Shown: positions 26,086 to 35,442, counted from the first letter of the stretch. The stretch is DNA of 64,000 nt from Rhizobiaceae bacterium (GCA_017643025.1 JAEPOG010000004.1:544141-608140); one strand, 5' to 3'. Notes: a model not told the origin generated them from the letters alone. Translations and numbers: made by a program.

Positions 26086-27060
26086 TTGTCATCAGCCATC
26101 GGCCCCACTGCCACCGCAGGCACGTCACGCAGACGCCGCGTAATTCAGTATGCAATCGCGGCCGTCGCCGTAGCGCTCGCTCTGTTTCTTCTCTATCGGA
26201 CCTTGTCACGCTATGAGCCGGGCGAACTGGTCACCGCGGTCGGAGCGGTCTCGGTTGCGCAGATTGTTATGGCGCTCGCGTTCGCGGCGGCCAGCTACGG
26301 AACCCTTACCCTGTTTGACTGGCTCGCCCTGCGCTACGCCGGCCGCCCGCTGCCTTGGCGGCAGGCCGCACTGGCGTCGTTTTGCAGCCTGTCTCTTGGC
26401 CACAACATAGGGTTTGCGGCACTGAGCAGCGGTGCAATTCGCTATCGTTTCTATTCGCGGTGGGGCCTTCGGCCTGTGGATGTCGCCCGGGTGATCCTCT
26501 TTTGTGCGCTCACGGTGGGAATTGGGCTGATCACGCTTGCCGGCCTTGCGCTGACATTCGGGCCGCAAATCGGAGCGGACCTGACCGGGTTTTCGCCCTC
26601 AGCGGTCAGGGGCGTGGGAGTACTTTGCCTCGCCGTCAGTGCCGGCTACGCCGGCCTGGCCTATCTGGCCGATGGCAAGACCTTGAGCTTGCGCGGTCAT
26701 GTGCTTGAAATGCCGCGTCTCTCGATGGCGTTAGCCCAGATTGCCGCAGGAACGCTCAATTTTGCATTCGTGGCGGCGGCGCTCCATCAGGCTGTCATTT
26801 CGGTGGCCGAGGTACCTTACCTTGAAGTGGCTGCCGTCTACGTCAGCGCCAACGTAGCTACGCTGATTACCCATGCGCCTGGCGGACTGGGCGTGATCGA
26901 GAGCGTCGTTGTCTTTCTGCTGCCACAAGCGAGCATGATTGGCGCGGTACTGGTGTTCCGCTTCGTTTATTATCTGGTGCCCCTGGCGCTGGGCGGCGCT
27001 GTTTTCCTGGCCAGCGAATTGCTGGCTCCTCGGCTGTTTGGCGTTGCCGATTCCCGCTGA
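26086..27060 (+). CDS. YbhN/UPF0104 (lysylphosphatidylglycerol synthase TM-like) membrane protein
   Basis: A 324-residue protein with about eight membrane helices, matching the membrane domain shared by MprF flippases and the UPF0104/YbhN family. Visible features are a basic N-terminus (SRRRRVIQY), the FCSLSLGHNIGFAALSSGAIRYRFY segment and HAPGGLGVIESVVV. The soluble synthase domain of MprF is absent. A lipid transport role is inferred from the family and from the ClsB-like neighbour. The last 91 bases overlap the convergent phospholipase D-family gene. Confidence 0.9.
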   Translation: MSSAIGPTATAGTSRRRRVIQYAIAAVAVALALFLLYRTLSRYEPGELVTAVGAVSVAQIVMALAFAAASYGTLTLFDWLALRYAGRPLPWRQAALASFCSLSLGHNIGFAALSSGAIRYRFYSRWGLRPVDVARVILFCALTVGIGLITLAGLALTFGPQIGADLTGFSPSAVRGVGVLCLAVSAGYAGLAYLADGKTLSLRGHVLEMPRLSMALAQIAAGTLNFAFVAAALHQAVISVAEVPYLEVAAVYVSANVATLITHAPGGLGVIESVVVFLLPQASMIGAVLVFRFVYYLVPLALGGAVFLASELLAPRLFGVADSR

Positions 27061-28520
27061 AAGAAGAGGCGTCTCCACAGTCTGTGAAAGGCCTCCACCG
27101 GTCCGAACGGCCGAACGGGATCGACAAGGCGGGTCCCCGGAAATGAGTGTCTCGGACCTGGCGACACGACGAGCGGTCGCAAATGGCGCTGGCCGCGATG
27201 GCTCAATCGCTCGATGGCCCCAACCATGGAGCCGCCTTCGGCCATCGCGGCGTCGACCTGTGCCGGATCGCAGCCCAGATGCTCGGCGAGCAGCCGGTTC
27301 CTGATGCGCAGGATTGTGTCGCGAACCTCCGGCCGATCAGACTCGATCGCCACGTCGCACTCGGTATCGAGACCGATCGACCTGTTGTTGAGGTTCGCCG
27401 ATCCGACACGCAGCACCCGATCGTCCACGATCATCACCTTCGAGTGGATGAGCACCTCTGTCTCGTTTCCATCCTCATCGGGCACGACGGAATGGTAGAG
27501 TCTGAGCTTTCCAGCGTGATCGGCCTGGCTGATGCTGCGCAGCAGCCTTTCGCGGTTTGCGCCCATGAAAAACCGCTCGATTACTCCATTGGCGTTGAGC
27601 GGGCAGACGACGACGATCTCTGGCGGATGTTCTCGCGACAAGACCTCGCGCAGGATCGGGCGCAGTTTCTTCGCGGTAAAGTACTGGGCCTCGATGTAAA
27701 CGGACGTCTTTGCCGATCGCAGCATATCCACGGTAAGCGGCCAGGTTTCCTCGATCGCAACCGTCCCGTCGAGGCGCGGCGCCGTGCGCGCGATCGCCAC
27801 TGGCAGGTTGCGGAAATCCGGATCGAGATGGCTGAGCCACCTGTCGTCCACAGCGACCTCGGGCAATTCCTCCCCGGTCGCGTCACGCCACCGCATCTGA
27901 GCCACCCGCTTCACCACTGCCACGATCGGTCCGTCCAACATCATCTGGACGTCGTGCACCGGGCGGCAGGGCTCACCATCGGGTGTGACCCTCAGCGGTT
28001 CGTTGGCGCGGTGCTCCGGCGTATCCCAGCGGTCGACGGTCAGGTCCATCCCGCCAACGAACGCAAGCGCGTCATCGACCATGACAATCTTCTGATGGTG
28101 TGCGGCGTGAAGGGGATGGTTCGTGTCGAGCCGCAGGTTAATGCGCTCATGATCGTTCCAGCTGTCGCCGAGCAGCAGGGAGCTCGAAGCACTGGGGGTG
28201 TGAACGATGGCAAGGCTCCATACGAGAATTCTGACCTCGAGCTCCGGCCGTTCCTCGACGAGCTTCCGCAGCATCGTTCCGATCGCTGGAGCGTCATCGC
28301 CATCCTGTGGCCGCAGGCGCATTCTGCCGTCGAAATCCCACCCGATGATCACAATGGATCGCGCCGCCGACTGGAAAGCCTTTTCCAGCGCAGCGAAATA
28401 GGCCTTCGCATCGACAAGGACCGTAGCGCGGAGCGCATTCGCAATCTCGAAGCAGTTTCGCCCCGGTTTCAGTACGTTCTCGTGTGCGCGCGCTGGATTC
28501 TTGATTTTCGGGCTGGTCAT
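26970..28520 (-). CDS. Phospholipase D-family protein (ClsB/YbhO-like cardiolipin synthase)
   Basis: A 516-residue protein with two PLD repeats. HKD motif 1 is HHQKIVMVDD (H142, K144, D149) with FVGGMDL, and motif 2 is IHSKVMIVDD (about residue 360) with VGSANLNNRS. E. coli ClsB makes cardiolipin from phosphatidylglycerol and phosphatidylethanolamine and is encoded with ybhN and ybhP, as here. No strong membrane anchor is seen. The C-terminal tail after residue 480 is basic and low-complexity and overlaps the YbhN gene antisense. Confidence 0.88.
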   Translation of the reverse strand: MTSPKIKNPARAHENVLKPGRNCFEIANALRATVLVDAKAYFAALEKAFQSAARSIVIIGWDFDGRMRLRPQDGDDAPAIGTMLRKLVEERPELEVRILVWSLAIVHTPSASSSLLLGDSWNDHERINLRLDTNHPLHAAHHQKIVMVDDALAFVGGMDLTVDRWDTPEHRANEPLRVTPDGEPCRPVHDVQMMLDGPIVAVVKRVAQMRWRDATGEELPEVAVDDRWLSHLDPDFRNLPVAIARTAPRLDGTVAIEETWPLTVDMLRSAKTSVYIEAQYFTAKKLRPILREVLSREHPPEIVVVCPLNANGVIERFFMGANRERLLRSISQADHAGKLRLYHSVVPDEDGNETEVLIHSKVMIVDDRVLRVGSANLNNRSIGLDTECDVAIESDRPEVRDTILRIRNRLLAEHLGCDPAQVDAAMAEGGSMVGAIERLSHRGQRHLRPLVVSPGPRHSFPGTRLVDPVRPFGPVEAFHRLWRRLFFQRESATPNSRGASNSLARKTAPPSARGTR

Positions 28521-28595
28521 GACGCCAGATATGCCAAGATTGGCGTGCTGTCGTCCACTGTTGCCAAAGGGATGTGGGAGACCAAGTCGACCCGC

Positions 28596-28853
28596 TCAGT
28601 CTGCCGTCGGTAGACGCCGCATCGTGAATTCGATCTCGTCGTCAGGACGTTCGGCCCAGCTTTCGATTGCCGTCCAGTAGGCCTGTTTCGGCCAGCGGTC
28701 GAACCATTCGCGCGCCTTGTTGCGCGCATCCTCCCTCGGCAGCACGAATGTTTCGCGCAGGAAACCGTCGCGCGTCATGCGCTGGCCGGCTTCGCGGCCA
28801 CGTACGAGCCGGTCTTTCAGACTGTCGAGAGCTGGCCGCACCGGTACTTTCAA
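28596..28853 (-). CDS. Conserved-looking 85-residue protein with TTG start, unknown
   Basis: The frame contains VPVRPALDSLKDRLVRGREA, LRETFVLPREDARNKAREWF and WPKQAYWTAIESW, and ends FTMRRLPTAD. That is protein-like composition, ending just before the PLD gene. Upstream of the first Lys codon is TTG with AAGGAG 7 bases before it, and the frame further upstream runs antisense to hemF, so I call the TTG at 28853 the start. I recall similar rhizobial hypothetical proteins but no function. It is divergent from hemF. Confidence 0.72.
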   Translation of the reverse strand: MKVPVRPALDSLKDRLVRGREAGQRMTRDGFLRETFVLPREDARNKAREWFDRWPKQAYWTAIESWAERPDDEIEFTMRRLPTAD

Positions 28854-28962
28854 GAAAGAACTCCTTGACCGTCCTTGGCCGAACTTTAGAGAACGACGGC
28901 TAAAATGACGAGTCCCGATTGGATGTGCGAAACAGCGCCCCGATCGGCATGGAGATAACTGA

Positions 28963-29886
28963 ATGGAACGCCCCGACCTCGCACCGGGACTGCCCGACGA
29001 CATCGAGGACAAGAAGCTGGTTGCGAAAGCCTGGTTCGAGGAACTGCGCGACCGCATCTGCTCTGCATTCGAGACGCTGGAAGACGAGCTTACCGGCCCG
29101 CTGTCGCATCGCGCCGCCGGCCGTTTCGAGCGCGAAGCGTGGACACGGGACAAGGGACCCGAAGGCGAGGATCGCGGCGGCGGCGTAATGTCGATGATGT
29201 ATGGCCGCGTCTTCGAGAAGGTCGGCGTGCATACCTCGACGGTGTTCGGTGAATTCTCGGAGGAGTTCCGCAAGCAGATACCCGGCGCCGAGGAGGACCC
29301 GCGCTTCTGGGCGAGCGGCATTTCGCTGATCGCCCATCCGCAGAACCCGCATGTGCCGGCCGTTCACATGAACACCCGTATGGTGGTCACCACCGCGCAA
29401 TGGTTCGGCGGCGGCGCCGACCTGACGCCCGTGCTCGACCGCCGCCGGAAGCAGGACCACCCCGACAGCGAAGCCTTCCACAAGGCGATGCGCTTCGTCT
29501 GCGACAAGCACGGCGTCGCCGATTACCCGCGCTTCAAAAAATGGTGCGACGAATATTTCTATCTGCCCCACCGCGACGAACCGCGCGGCATTGGCGGCAT
29601 ATTCTTCGACTGGCTTAAGACGCCGGACGACAAGGGCGGCTGGGATGCCGACTTCCGTTTCGTCCAGGATGTCGGCCGCACCTTCACAGTCGTCTACCCG
29701 CATCTCGTACGGGCGAACTTCAACGAGAACTGGACCGAGGCAGACCGGGACGAGCAGCTCATCCGCCGCGGCCGTTACGTGGAATTCAACCTTCTCTACG
29801 ACCGAGGCACGATCTTTGGCCTCAAGACTGGCGGCAACGTGGACTCAATCCTCTCAAGCCTGCCGCCTGAGGTGAAGTGGCCCTAA
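28963..29886 (+). CDS. hemF: Oxygen-dependent coproporphyrinogen III oxidase
   Basis: A 307-residue aerobic haem-biosynthesis enzyme that decarboxylates two propionates of coproporphyrinogen III. Signature segments are [21 protein letters not shown] (around residue 75-90), [48 protein letters not shown], and the C-terminal [22 protein letters not shown]. The length and end match the family. Confidence 0.97.
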   Translation: MERPDLAPGLPDDIEDKKLVAKAWFEELRDRICSAFETLEDELTGPLSHRAAGRFEREAWTRDKGPEGEDRGGGVMSMMYGRVFEKVGVHTSTVFGEFSEEFRKQIPGAEEDPRFWASGISLIAHPQNPHVPAVHMNTRMVVTTAQWFGGGADLTPVLDRRRKQDHPDSEAFHKAMRFVCDKHGVADYPRFKKWCDEYFYLPHRDEPRGIGGIFFDWLKTPDDKGGWDADFRFVQDVGRTFTVVYPHLVRANFNENWTEADRDEQLIRRGRYVEFNLLYDRGTIFGLKTGGNVDSILSSLPPEVKWP

Positions 29887-29967
29887 GCGGCTTCAAGACG
29901 CTGGCGTTTGCTGGCCGGCCCAAATAGACTGCCCCGGTCGTTTCTCCGGAACTCGCGGGTGCATTCG

Positions 29968-30315
29968 ATGATCAGGTTAGCGGCAAGCGCAATCATCTTC
30001 ATGGTTGCCGCCTCACCGGTGTTGGCGTTTCAGAAGTTCGAGCAATACCGGATACTGGGCAGCGAGATTCTGTCGGTTCGGCTAGGACCGCTTGAACACG
30101 AAGCGCCAGCGACGATGTACATCTCGACCGGGACTGGTCAGGAAATCATGATCGAGTCCGACGGCGCGCTCGACGACTGTAAGGGCAGCGTCGAAGAGAT
30201 TATTGGCAACAGACATGCCTATATCGAGATTTCGGTTCACGTCTCCGCCGATACCATGAACGGCGTGATGCTGACCGGCTGCTCGGTGCTCTACGGGCTG
30301 CATTTCCCCGAATAG
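29968..30315 (+). CDS. Small secreted protein, unknown
   Basis: A 115-residue protein with a signal peptide (residues 1-20, ending SPVLAFQ) and a mature domain with two Cys (DDCKGS and TGCSV) that could form a disulfide. The ATG at 29968 puts the signal peptide at the N-terminus; the frame opens upstream at 29908 without reason to start there. I recognise no family. It follows hemF by 81 bases. Confidence 0.65.
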   Translation: MIRLAASAIIFMVAASPVLAFQKFEQYRILGSEILSVRLGPLEHEAPATMYISTGTGQEIMIESDGALDDCKGSVEEIIGNRHAYIEISVHVSADTMNGVMLTGCSVLYGLHFPE

Positions 30316-30331
30316 CGGGCAGGCCGGGACC

Positions 30332-30496
30332 TCACCGCCCGCAATCGTAGCGCGCATTGCCTACAGGCAGGTCGCCGAGTTCGGTCGGCGTCATCCTGTC
30401 GAGTACCGGATGCGCAAGCGGGTCGCATCGCCAGGACGGATCGGGCCGGCGGTTACTCTTCCTGCTGCGCAACACATTCCAGAAAACCTGCAACAT
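30332..30496 (-). CDS. Small hypothetical protein divergent from LysR regulator
   Basis: A 54-residue protein (MLQVFWNVLRSRKSNRRPDP, then WRCDPLAHPVLDRMTPTELGDLP). The start at 30496 has AAGGA 8 bases upstream; an ATG at 30505 has its SD directly adjacent and is less likely. Rhizobial GcvA-like LysR genes often have small divergent partners, which fits here, but the function is unknown. Confidence 0.6.
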   Translation of the reverse strand: MLQVFWNVLRSRKSNRRPDPSWRCDPLAHPVLDRMTPTELGDLPVGNARYDCGR

Positions 30497-30590
30497 TGGG
30501 CTCATCCTTTCGGCTTTGATGGGTAAGATTTCTGGCATTTGCTGCCAATTTTCAATGGAGATTTGCAAGCCACCGATATAGAAAACCTAT

Positions 30591-31505
30591 ATGAAGGCAC
30601 TCAATCATGTGCATCTCAACGGCCTGCGCGCGCTGGAGGTTTGCGGCCGGCTAGGCTCACTGAAGGAAGCCGCTGCCGAACTCGGCGTCACCACGGGCGC
30701 GGTCAGCCAGCAGGTCATCCGCGCCGAAGCGCAGCTTGGCCGCGCCGTCTTCGAACGAACCGCGCACGGCCTCAAGCCGACGCGTTTCGGCGAGGACTTC
30801 CTGCAGCGGCTGAGTTCGGGCTTTTCCATGCTGGAGCAGGCGGTGGCCTCGGCGGCCCGCCACGCCGACAATGTGCTGACTATCTCCGTTGCGCCGGTGC
30901 TGGCGTCAAAATGGCTTGTGCCGAGGCTCAGCCGCTATCTCGCGGCGCATCCGGGTATGCAGGTGAGGCTCGACGCCAGCATCGGGCTGATTGACCCCTC
31001 GACAAGCGACATCGATATCGCGATCCGTGTCGGCCCGGGCGGCTGGCCGGGGGTTCGGGAAGAGGCGATCATGGAACAGGAAATCTTCCCCGTTTGCGCC
31101 CCCGACATAGCCGCCCGGCTAAAGGAGCCCGCCGACCTGCTTGGTGTGCCCGTCGTCACCGACGCCAATTCGAACCTACGCTGGCAGACATGGCTGGACC
31201 GGTACAGCCTGTCGGAGAAGGACCTGACACCGGGAAGTTCATACACCGACGCCGCACTCGCACTCGATGCCGTCATCGCCGGCCAGGGCGTCATGCTGGC
31301 ATGGCAGACACTGGCCGAATACGGCCTGCGCATGGGCACGCTGGTCGCGCCCTTCCCGCACAGGGCGCGTACCGGCAAGCACTACTGGCTGATCACTGCG
31401 CCGTCGCGCCGCGAGGACGGGCGCGTACGCGGCTTCAAGGACTGGATTCGCTCGGAGATCGCCGAAACGGAGCGTATGTTCGGCCCGTTGGAAAACACCC
31501 CTTAA
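30591..31505 (+). CDS. LysR family transcriptional regulator (GcvA-like)
   Basis: A 304-residue LysR protein. The N-terminal helix-turn-helix is in LNGLRALEVCGRLGSLKEAA and ELGVTTGAVSQQVIRAEAQLG; the C-terminal effector domain has the GcvA-type SVAPVLASKWLVPRL segment and SDIDIAIRVGPGGWPGV. The effector is unknown. It is divergent from the 54-residue gene, its most likely target, with 94 bases between the starts. Confidence 0.92.
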   Translation: MKALNHVHLNGLRALEVCGRLGSLKEAAAELGVTTGAVSQQVIRAEAQLGRAVFERTAHGLKPTRFGEDFLQRLSSGFSMLEQAVASAARHADNVLTISVAPVLASKWLVPRLSRYLAAHPGMQVRLDASIGLIDPSTSDIDIAIRVGPGGWPGVREEAIMEQEIFPVCAPDIAARLKEPADLLGVPVVTDANSNLRWQTWLDRYSLSEKDLTPGSSYTDAALALDAVIAGQGVMLAWQTLAEYGLRMGTLVAPFPHRARTGKHYWLITAPSRREDGRVRGFKDWIRSEIAETERMFGPLENTP

Positions 31506-31568
31506 ACACACGCAATCGCCGCATTACGTGTTATCCTTGGAACTCTCGAAGAGCCAAAGGAGGAAACG

Positions 31569-31760
31569 ATGAAATATTATCATTGCGGCTCCCTGGTCCC
31601 GGGTTGCGACTGGCACACCCGTCATGATGAAGAGGCGGAAGTCATGCGCCGCGCGGTGGAGCACATGCGCGAAGCGCATGGAGAGGACACGATCCGCGAA
31701 ACGATGGTGGAGGCCATACGCTCGCGCATCACCAACGAGCGCAAGGCCGACGCGGCCTAG
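31569..31760 (+). CDS. DUF1059 small protein
   Basis: A 63-residue protein of the DUF1059 family: KYYHCGSLVPGCDWHTR, then EEAEVMRRAVEHMREAHGED. The Cys/His pattern (C6, C13, H16) suggests metal binding, but the function is unknown. AAAGGAGG lies 7 bases before the ATG. The stop overlaps the convergent cca stop in CTAG. Confidence 0.9.
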   Translation: MKYYHCGSLVPGCDWHTRHDEEAEVMRRAVEHMREAHGEDTIRETMVEAIRSRITNERKADAA

Positions 31761-33007
31761 CCCTTTGCGGCAAGTTCCGCGGCGCGCTTCAGCAGCGCGT
31801 CGCGGCTCAGCGAGAAGTTGCTGTCGACCCACTCGTCTTCCAGCGACTCCAGAATCGCGCCCAAGGCCTTGCCAGGCATCAACCCGGCGGCCAGCAGATC
31901 GTTGCCGCTCACCGGCATCGACGGCGCTTCCCATTCATGCAGGTACGAGAGCAGCCGGGCGTAACGCTCGGCTGTTTTGGCTTCGCCCTTCGCGTCAGCG
32001 GAGGCTAGCGCCAGCCGCATCCGGTCCGCTATCCCTTCGGGTTTCCCGCGATAGGCGATGCGCGCAAGCTCGGCCTCGCTCGTCTCCGGCGATGGCGCGG
32101 CCGACGCAGCCCACTGCCTGAGGCGCTCAGCCTCGGCCTTGGACACACGCAACCTGTCGGCCATTGCCGCCAACCGGCCGACATCCGGTGGCACGATCGC
32201 TTCGAGCCTGAGCAGCGGGTCGGGCTTCCAGCCCTGCAACGTTTCCGCGCCGATCAATCCCGGCACGGCATCGATGCCCCATTTCTCCGTTTCAGGCAGA
32301 ACGCGCGTCAGCACCCCAGCCTGCCGCATCCACAGCAGCGCCCGAGAAGGGTCCGGCGCGCTGAGCAGCCTCTTCACCTCAGCCCAGACCCGCTCCGCCG
32401 ACAGCTGGTCCAGCCCTTCCTTCAGCCGAGCCGACGCCTTGATGCCTTCCGCGTCAGGCCGACCCGAGCCGTACCAGGCAAAGAAGCGAAAAAAGCGCAG
32501 AATGCGCAGATAGTCCTCGCGGATGCGCTGCTCGGCATCGCCGATGAAACGCAGCGTCCGCGTTTCGAGGTCCGCGAGCCCGCCGACCAGATCGACCACG
32601 TCGCCGCCCGCACCGGCGTACAAGGCGTTGATGGTGAAGTCGCGCCGCTCCGCATCGCGCTTCCAGTCGCGGCCGAACACGACCCTGGCGTGGCGGCCGT
32701 CGGTCTCGATGTCGGAGCGCAGCGTCGTCACCTCATAGGCGCGGCCGCCGGCGATCACCGTGATCGTGCCGTGCTCCTTGCCCGTCGGCACCGTCTTGAA
32801 TGTCGCGGCCTCGGCGCGGGCGATGGTCTCGTCCGGCGGATTGGTGGTGGCGATGTCGACATCGGTGACCACTTCGCCAAGCAGCGTGTTACGCACCGCG
32901 CCGCCGGCGACCCGCGCCTCCTCGCCATCGGCGGACAGCACGCCAAGCAGCTTCTGCAAGCCGGGGTCTTCGAGCCAGGCAGCGCCCGCAATCGATGCGG
33001 CGCTCAC
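31757..33007 (-). CDS. cca: CCA-adding tRNA nucleotidyltransferase / poly(A) polymerase family
   Basis: A 416-residue class II nucleotidyltransferase. The catalytic motif is VAGGAVRNTLLGEVVTDVDI with the metal-binding DVD; RRDFTINALYAG and RIREDYLRILRFFRF follow in the neck. It adds or repairs the CCA 3' end of tRNAs; some relatives act as poly(A) polymerases. It overlaps the upstream Nudix gene by 4 bases, so they form an operon. Confidence 0.95.
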   Translation of the reverse strand: MSAASIAGAAWLEDPGLQKLLGVLSADGEEARVAGGAVRNTLLGEVVTDVDIATTNPPDETIARAEAATFKTVPTGKEHGTITVIAGGRAYEVTTLRSDIETDGRHARVVFGRDWKRDAERRDFTINALYAGAGGDVVDLVGGLADLETRTLRFIGDAEQRIREDYLRILRFFRFFAWYGSGRPDAEGIKASARLKEGLDQLSAERVWAEVKRLLSAPDPSRALLWMRQAGVLTRVLPETEKWGIDAVPGLIGAETLQGWKPDPLLRLEAIVPPDVGRLAAMADRLRVSKAEAERLRQWAASAAPSPETSEAELARIAYRGKPEGIADRMRLALASADAKGEAKTAERYARLLSYLHEWEAPSMPVSGNDLLAAGLMPGKALGAILESLEDEWVDSNFSLSRDALLKRAAELAAKG

Positions 33008-33636
33008 GCGTACAGCCTCTCGTAGAGTGTCCGGATGATGCCCGCCGTCACGCCCCAGATGTAGCGGTCGCCGAACGGCATCTCGTAGAAGAACCGCTCG
33101 CGTTCGTTCCAGATACGGCTCTGGCGGCGGTGATTGGCGGGATCCATGAGGAATGCGAGCGGCACCTCGAAGGCGTCGTCCACCTCGTCCGGATTGATGG
33201 TCAAATCGAAACCCGGCCGCACGACCGACAGCACAGGCGCGATCCGGTAGCCGCTACCCGACACATAGTCCGGCAACCTTCCGATGATGTCGACATGCGC
33301 GCCCGACAGGCCGATTTCCTCTTCTGCTTCCCTGAGCGCCGCATCCTCGGGCGACGGATCCTCGGCATCAATCTTGCCGCCGGGAAACGCGATCTGCCCC
33401 GAGTGGCTGCGCATGGCTGTGGTACGCTGGGTCAGTATTACCGTCGCTCCGTGAGCATGATCGACGACCGGCACCAGCACCGCGGCGTCGCGCAGGTCCG
33501 GCTTGATGATCAGGTCGCGCAAGTCGGGATTCAGCCGATGGTCGCCGAACTCGTCATTGTCGGCGGGATGGGTGGCCAGAGCCGCGCGGCGGCGGAAATC
33601 CTCGCTGGAGAAGGGGCGTAATGCCGTTTCGTCCAT
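33004..33636 (-). CDS. CoA pyrophosphatase (Nudix hydrolase, NudL-like)
   Basis: A 210-residue Nudix protein of the CoA pyrophosphatase subgroup. The diagnostic stretch HSGQIAFPGGKIDAED, followed by ALREAEEEIGL, forms the UPF0035/Nudix box (about residues 75-110). It splits CoA into phosphopantetheine and 3',5'-ADP. It lies between the DUF1285 gene (2 bases apart) and cca (4-base overlap). Confidence 0.93.
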   Translation of the reverse strand: MDETALRPFSSEDFRRRAALATHPADNDEFGDHRLNPDLRDLIIKPDLRDAAVLVPVVDHAHGATVILTQRTTAMRSHSGQIAFPGGKIDAEDPSPEDAALREAEEEIGLSGAHVDIIGRLPDYVSGSGYRIAPVLSVVRPGFDLTINPDEVDDAFEVPLAFLMDPANHRRQSRIWNERERFFYEMPFGDRYIWGVTAGIIRTLYERLYA

Positions 33637-33638
33637 CG

Positions 33639-34268
33639 TCAGGCGCTCAGCCGCTCGAGAGTAGCCACGGGCATGATCGGATAGACCTCGCCTTTCGAGC
33701 GCACGCAGAACATCGCCTCGCCGTCTACGTCGATCTCCTCGCCGATGTCGACCATCTGGTACATGACGGGCCGTGCCACCAGCGCCTCGAGCCGGCCCCG
33801 GACATGCAGATAGGGTTTCAGACCACCTGTCTCGTCTTCGTCCACGAAACGCAGCTCATGCTCCGGCCCGGCCTCGACCACGTCGCCGACATTCGTCCTG
33901 AACGTCAGAACCTGATTGGAGCCCTCGCCCGACACGTCCATCTCGACCGCCACGAACGGCGCATCCTCCACCCGGATGCCTACCTTTTCCACAGGAGTTA
34001 CCAGGTAGGTGCGTCCGTCGGCGTCCTTGCGCAGTACGGTTGAGAACAACTGGACAAGCGGCATCCGCCCGATGGGCGTGCCCATGTAGAACCAGGTGCC
34101 GTCGGCTTTGATCTCCATGTCGAGATCGCCGCAAAAGGGCGGGTTCCAGCGCTCGACCGGCGGCAAGCCCTTGCCGGCACGGGCCGCACGGGCAATCAGA
34201 GCCTGCAGGCCGGCGGTGTCGGAAGCCTTGGCAAGGCCGGTTTCAAACGGTTTGTCTTGTCCCGCCAT
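33639..34268 (-). CDS. DUF1285 family protein
   Basis: A 209-residue soluble protein of the DUF1285 family; its function is unknown. It has WNPPFCGDLDMEIKADGTWF, then YMGTPIGRMPLVQLFSTVLRKD, YLVTPVEKVGI and a C-terminal RGRLEALVARPVMYQMVDIG. The ATG at 34268 (MAGQDKP) fits the family; the open frame extends far upstream only as antisense to the MoxR gene. It is divergent from the MoxR operon and heads a DUF1285-Nudix-cca operon. Confidence 0.9.
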   Translation of the reverse strand: MAGQDKPFETGLAKASDTAGLQALIARAARAGKGLPPVERWNPPFCGDLDMEIKADGTWFYMGTPIGRMPLVQLFSTVLRKDADGRTYLVTPVEKVGIRVEDAPFVAVEMDVSGEGSNQVLTFRTNVGDVVEAGPEHELRFVDEDETGGLKPYLHVRGRLEALVARPVMYQMVDIGEEIDVDGEAMFCVRSKGEVYPIMPVATLERLSA

Positions 34269-34427
34269 CGTCACGAAATAGTCACTGTCATCGCGCTTGT
34301 CAGTCTTCGAACCTGATTTATGTTCAACACGTGGGCGCTGCAACATAGGTGAGTCGCGCCCGAGAGGGGCGATTGGAGCCTGTGCCGTGCGGCCCGCCCG
34401 TGTTCCACCAGCAGGGATTGGAAGCGC

Positions 34428-35435
34428 ATGAGCGTGATCGTCAAGGACAAGGCCCCAAGCGAAAAGGAAATGGTCGCGGAAGCCGAAGCCGCGCTTGCCG
34501 ACATCGCGCGCGTCAGGGAATCCATTGAACGCGTCATCTTCGGCCAGTACGCGGTGGTCGAGCAGACCATCGTCGCGCTGCTCGCCGGCGGCCACGCCCT
34601 TCTGGTCGGCGTTCCCGGTCTGGCGAAGACCAAGCTGGTCGAGACGCTGGGCACCGTGCTCGGCCTGGACGCCAACCGTATCCAGTTCACCCCCGACCTG
34701 ATGCCCTCCGACATTTTGGGCTCCGAGGTTCTCGAGGAAGACGACAAGGGCAAACGCTCCTTCCGTTTCCTGCCCGGCCCGGTCTTCGCCCAGCTTCTGA
34801 TGGCGGACGAGATCAACCGTGCCTCGCCGCGCACCCAGTCGGCTCTGCTGCAGTCGATGCAGGAATACCACGTTACGGTGGCCGGCAAGCGCCACGACCT
34901 GCCCACGCCGTTCCATGTTCTGGCGACGCAGAACCCGCTTGAGCAGGAGGGCACCTATCCGCTGCCGGAGGCCCAGCTCGACCGCTTCCTGATGCAGGTC
35001 GACATCTCCTATCCCGAGATCGAGGCCGAACGCCGTATCCTGATCGAGACGACTGGCGTGGACGATGCCGTTGGGAAGAATGTGCTTTCCGCTGCCCGGC
35101 TGAAGGAGATCCAGCAGCTCATCCGTCGCATGCCGGTGCCGGAGACTGTCGTTGAATCCATCCTGTCGCTCGTCCGTTCCGCACGCCCCGGACAGGGCAA
35201 TGCCGACGCCGACCGTCATGTCGCCTGGGGCCCTGGCCCCCGCGCCAGCCAGGCGCTCACGCTGTGCGCCCGCGCCCGCGCGCTTTACGAAGGCCGCCTG
35301 GCGCCGTCGGTCGACGACGTCCACGCTCTCGCCGAGCCTGTGCTGCAGCACCGCATGGCGTTGACTTTCGCAGCCCGCGCTGAAGGCATGAGCGTCCGCG
35401 ATGTAATCGCCGGGCTGGTCAAGGCCCAGGGATAG
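34428..35435 (+). CDS. MoxR family AAA ATPase
   Basis: A 335-residue AAA-type ATPase. Walker A is GVPGLAKTK (about residues 65-73), Walker B is LLMADEINRASPRTQSALLQ (about 122-141), and sensor I falls in VLATQNPLEQEGTYPLPEAQ. MoxR proteins act as chaperones that remodel or metal-load client proteins carrying VWA domains. The clients are probably encoded directly downstream. The DUF58 gene starts 7 bases later. Confidence 0.95.
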   Translation: MSVIVKDKAPSEKEMVAEAEAALADIARVRESIERVIFGQYAVVEQTIVALLAGGHALLVGVPGLAKTKLVETLGTVLGLDANRIQFTPDLMPSDILGSEVLEEDDKGKRSFRFLPGPVFAQLLMADEINRASPRTQSALLQSMQEYHVTVAGKRHDLPTPFHVLATQNPLEQEGTYPLPEAQLDRFLMQVDISYPEIEAERRILIETTGVDDAVGKNVLSAARLKEIQQLIRRMPVPETVVESILSLVRSARPGQGNADADRHVAWGPGPRASQALTLCARARALYEGRLAPSVDDVHALAEPVLQHRMALTFAARAEGMSVRDVIAGLVKAQG

Positions 35436-35442
35436 CGGATTG

